64,000 nt of DNA from Humulus lupulus (lineage: Eukaryota; Streptophyta; Magnoliopsida; Rosales; Cannabaceae): contig NC_084794.1 of the NCBI RefSeq assembly GCF_963169125.1, positions 157,180,858 through 157,244,857 of the forward strand. The letters are read 5' to 3'. The translations under genes were made by a program, and so were the position numbers. Of this stretch, positions 60,985-64,000 are shown in pieces (position 1 is the stretch's first letter; every line of letters begins with the position of its first letter). A model generated the notes under the pieces. The model did not search any database. It worked only from the letters and a program-made list of their open reading frames with translations, and was not told the origin of the DNA.

Positions 60985-61868
60985 CTGAAATCCCCTAGCA
61001 TACAAATCACTAGGTCTACACAACTGATCTATCACTCTAATAGAAACAAATGAATGTGTAACCCCCGAGTCAATCAATGCAGTAAAAGAAGAACCAGCAC
61101 TTGAAATCTGACCTGCCAAGACTGAGGGGATAGCCTCAGCCTCAGTCTGGGTCAAGTTAAATACTCTAGCAGGAGTGAGATTGTCACTCTGTGTCGACTC
61201 TTCCTTTATGGCTTCTGGGCAATCCTTCCTCAAATGACTGATTCTCCCACAAGTAAAGCAGGCCCTGAGCCTGCACTCTCCCTGATGTCGACGTCTACAC
61301 CGAGAACACACTGGGAAACTCCTCCAGTTGTCTCCCCTGCCCTGTCGGCCACTGAAAGCACCCCGTGCCCTCCTATCCAAGCCAGGAGGAACAAAAGAGT
61401 CTGGGACCTTTCTCTTTTGCTCACTGGGGCCACTACCTTGGCTAGATCCAGTAAAAGGAGGCACTGTCCTCCGAGCATCATGCCTTGTAGCGCCCTCTCT
61501 CCATATATGATCCTTGGCCCTCTCAGATGTAAGGGCCTTGTCCACTACCTGTGCATAAGTGGTAGTCCTCGGATCCAAAGTTATCTTAACATCACTGGCG
61601 GTCATAACATTCAATCCCTGCACAAACCTATCTCTACGTGCCATGTCAGTCGGTACCAAATCTGGCGCGAACTTCACTAACTGGTCATACTTCAGAGCAT
61701 ACTCAGTAACCATCATTCGACTATGAGTCAGGTTGGTAAACTCATCAACCTTCGCAGCTCGGACTGTGACACTGCAATACTTATCATTGAAAATGTTTAT
61801 GAACTCTTCCTAGGTCATAACTGCAATATTCCTTCTTTGAGACACCACATCCCACCAGATGTGGGCAT
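60985..61868 (-). pseudogene. Second Tekay-like gag-protease fragment
   Basis: A 247-codon frame (61716-60973) covers the gag C-terminus ('MMVTEYALKYDQLVKFAPD', 'TYAQVVDKAL'), an intact zinc knuckle CFTCGRISHLRKDC with a preceding CSRCRRRHQGEC pair, and the protease start LIDSGVTHSFVS. More gag lies to the right up to 61868 with at least one stop. It is cut on the left by the LTR junction at 60984 and on the right by a Tat LTR. Confidence 0.85.
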
Positions 61869-62474
61869 TGTTGACCCTAATTTTGGGCAACTGACACGGA
61901 GTCAAAATATGCTTGACGTGGATGAATGCGTTGAAAAGAACGTGATGAAGAAAATAATAAGAACACAATATTTTATAGTGGTTCGGCCCCAGGATCTGGT
62001 AATAACCTACGTCCACTTAGATTATTATTGATGTAAGATCCAAAGGAGTCATCAAAGAACCAGGGTTCAATGAGTTTCACCAACCTCTGAAGAACAATAC
62101 AATATGACTAATTTGATAACTCTAATCTCAAGTGATCTAGAAGTCATAAAAGAAAAGGGATCAGAGTCCCCTTCCCTGAGCCCTCTTCTTCTATTTATAA
62201 GCTCAGGGAAGATTTACATTGATTTGTTACATATATTATTTCCTAAATAATCGGATACTCAGGAAATCATGGGAGATAATTTCGGATTCCATCATAACTG
62301 CCTAAGATCTTCTCCGCGAATTATGTGCATATGACTAGGCTGGTTGTATAGAGAAACCGATCGCATGATACTGAATATCATCCTGGTCGATAGTCGAGCA
62401 CAGATTATGCCAGATGTCAGCCACATGTAATTAATGCCTGCCAAGTCATTCACTTCTTGATTTTTGAGATAACA
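61869..62474 (-). repeat. 3' LTR of minus-strand Tat element
   Basis: On the minus strand it begins TGTTATCTC and ends GGGTCAACA (606 bp), with a TATA box (TTATAAATAG) near 62191-62200. It is homologous to the LTR at 7276-7899. A polypurine tract adjoins its right edge, showing it is the 3' LTR and that the element body extends to the right beyond the window. It inserted into Tekay-like gag. Confidence 0.85.
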
Positions 62475-62486
62475 TTTGCCCCCCAA
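62475..62486 (-). promoter_or_regulatory. Polypurine tract of Tat element
   Basis: TTGGGGGGCAAA on the minus strand, immediately upstream of the 3' LTR; primes plus-strand DNA synthesis. Confidence 0.75.
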
Positions 62487-62707
62487 GTTTGTTTAGTGCG
62501 ACCAGCAATAAAGAAACTTAAGGGAACAACCATTCATATTCCCATGATGTCTGTCAGAATCCCCGTGCATTTTCGTAAACCGTGATATAATTATGTCTAA
62601 TCAAGCCTTTTCGGTTTCCAAAAAGGCAATTTGACGGCTTATACACTTCCCCATGTTTTGAAAGTGGGAAGTGATGATTACTGCCTTTTGGCTGTCCCTT
62701 CGATCCC

Positions 62708-62716
62708 TATAAATAG
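62708..62716 (+). promoter_or_regulatory. TATA box of the antisense ORF
   Basis: TATAAATAG on the plus strand lies about 610 bp before the ORF start, opposite to the element's own transcription, and is followed by a pyrimidine-rich stretch suited to a plant transcription start. Confidence 0.6.
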
Positions 62717-62873
62717 GCTTTTCTTCTCTTTTAAGAAAATTTTACCCATCACCTTTCCTAATATTTTCAAGAACTTGCACCAGAGTTCAGAGCTTCGAAA
62801 ACCAGTCCGATGTCTTGCCGCAGGTCTTCCGATTCAAGTTTCCATCTTTCTCCGAATCTCCATTTTCGCCCAG

Positions 62874-63318
62874 GTAAGAACTTCGTTCTTTAAGCTTCCT
62901 ATTACGCCATGCATGCCATTTCTGTACTCTGTGACCTCTGCGTTCTTGAATAGGGTTTTAAGAGTTTCTTGGTATAAGCCATCTATTGCTAGGTAAAAGT
63001 GTGTTTTTATGCCTTGTATAGGTTAGGTCGATACCTTGATATATAGAATCTCTGATTTAGGACATTAGGTTGATGAAAGATTCAACCTTTAAGCCAGGTG
63101 AAAAAACTGACATTTTTTCCCGCCCTTCAGGAGTCGAAAAAGTTCTTTTCAGAATTTTTTTTTCTTTCCTTTATGTTTCTATTCGTCTTTTAAACTACCC
63201 ACGTTGAAGTTAGTGTAGGACTAGGATGCTGCTGGTTATTTAGGCACGAGCAACGTTATCCCAACTCCTCCCACTACTTCGCGGATTGTGTCTTATCTCC
63301 TCCATTGTCTGTTTGCAG
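62874..63318 (+). other. Predicted 5'-UTR intron of the antisense ORF
   Basis: The donor CAG|GTAAGAA at 62874 and acceptor GTCTGTTTGCAG at 63307-63318 bound a 445-bp T-rich segment. The acceptor lies 5 nt before the start codon. The prediction rests on splice motifs and position. Confidence 0.55.
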
Positions 63319-63323
63319 TTCAT

Positions 63324-64000
63324 ATGCAAGACCCTTGGGGAAGAGAAACACCTATCGAAGACGAACTCTTGGCCCAACTGCTCGAGGGCGAAGAGAATCC
63401 ATCCACGCTGATTCCAGAAATTCCATTTTCACGTTCTAATCCAAATCCTCCACTAGCTCCTACTCAGAAAATGGCCAGAACAAAAACCAAGGCTAAAAAA
63501 AGACGCAACCCTTACTCTCCAAGTCATCCTCCTGCTGATGCTCCCTTGACCAGGGGTCGAGGTGAATTCCCTCCTGAAACCGAAGTTCAGAGGCGTGCCC
63601 GTCCTCGCCATGCCGACCAGCCGGCTGTCGAGTGGCATGTGGTATCCCTAAGTACAATGACTATTCGCATGATCAGCAACTATTTAAATAAGTACAATCT
63701 GACGGGGATAACCCTAGTTAGACCTTCCATCGACCAACGAGCCAACTTGCCAGGGGGGGCTTATAGCGCCTGGTCGAGATACCATATCGAGGCGGGTGCC
63801 ACCCTGCCTCTTCATTCATTTTTCCAAGGGGTGGCAAACTACTTTGGGGTGGCCCCTTTTCAAATTACCCCGAACGGGTATAGGATGCTAGCCGCGCTCT
63901 ATATTCTTTATAAACTCAAGAAATGGCCAGCCCCTTCTCCTCACGAGGTCAATTATCTGTTTGATCTCAAGTCCAACCCCAACCAAGATTGTACATGGTT
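63324..64000 (+). CDS. Antisense accessory ORF of a Tat retrotransposon (Transposase_28-like), 3' end outside window
   Basis: From the ATG at 63324 the frame stays open to the window end, 225 codons. The N-terminus is acidic and proline-rich, then basic (KTKAKKRRNP, a possible nuclear signal), then a folded part with 'PLHSFFQGVANYFGVAPFQI', 'NGYRMLAALYILYKLKKWP' and 'PHEVNYLFDLKSNP'. These fit PF04195 (Transposase_28, 'putative gypsy-type transposon'), which occurs as an extra ORF in Tat-lineage elements. Its function is unknown. It runs opposite to the element, beside the 3' LTR, with its own TATA box and a leader intron. No stop interrupts it, unlike the decayed relatives at 8770 and 39720. 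Confidence 0.75.
   Translation, partial: MQDPWGRETPIEDELLAQLLEGEENPSTLIPEIPFSRSNPNPPLAPTQKMARTKTKAKKRRNPYSPSHPPADAPLTRGRGEFPPETEVQRRARPRHADQPAVEWHVVSLSTMTIRMISNYLNKYNLTGITLVRPSIDQRANLPGGAYSAWSRYHIEAGATLPLHSFFQGVANYFGVAPFQITPNGYRMLAALYILYKLKKWPAPSPHEVNYLFDLKSNPNQDCTW

Overview
The window is nuclear DNA of a flowering plant, most likely a eudicot with a repeat-rich genome. It consists almost entirely of nested and decayed LTR retrotransposons: Ty3/Gypsy of the Tekay-like chromovirus, Athila-like and Tat/Retand-like lineages, plus Ty1/Copia. These are joined by short AT-rich spacers and one small DNA-transposon nest. I found no convincing host gene, no rRNA or tRNA gene, no CRISPR array and no bacterial-type operon. 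The species cannot be fixed from this sequence alone.

Layout. 1-3975: AT-rich spacer with a foldback (Mutator-like) MITE whose left arm is split by a non-autonomous hAT element carrying a perfect 8-bp target duplication. 3976-7275: LTR end and decayed plus-strand Tekay-like gag/RT/RNase H/integrase. 7276-13190: Tat-type LTR with gag remnant, a Transposase_28-like ORF with a likely intron, and three LTR fragments. 14431-19190: minus-strand Tekay-like element interrupted by two solo LTRs, each with a target duplication. 19191-37668: decayed Copia material; a minus-strand Copia has its own 5' LTR at 36257-37668, but its other end is joined to a related LTR in the opposite orientation. Inside the Copia leader sits the youngest and best preserved element, an Athila-like retrotransposon at 24299-34748 (two 1708-bp LTRs with only two differences seen, target duplication CCAAC, tRNA-Asp primer site, gag-protease and a 977-codon RT/RNase H/integrase frame). 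37728-50549: old minus-strand Tat element with dual RNase H and an antisense ORF, the latter split by a 2548-bp solo LTR (target duplication CAGGT). 50550-54833: an Athila-type LTR and three serial Tekay LTR heads. 54834-61868: decayed minus-strand Tekay-like element (chromodomain end, tRNA-iMet primer site, truncated 5' LTR) fused to a second gag-protease fragment. 61869-64000: the 3' end of a fresher minus-strand Tat element, with 3' LTR, polypurine tract and, on the opposite strand, an ORF open for at least 225 codons.

How the parts work. Each complete element would supply gag for particles, protease, reverse transcriptase with RNase H, and integrase, with priming from tRNA-Asp (Athila-like) or initiator tRNA-Met (Tekay-like, Copia). 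Most copies are dead through nonsense changes, frameshifts or lost catalytic residues. The most interesting signals are an array of seven short palindromes with compensatory stem changes in the Athila-like leader, the Tat antisense gene with its own TATA box and 5'-UTR intron, GC-rich palindromes recurring in LTRs of unrelated families, and the inverted-LTR Copia arrangement.
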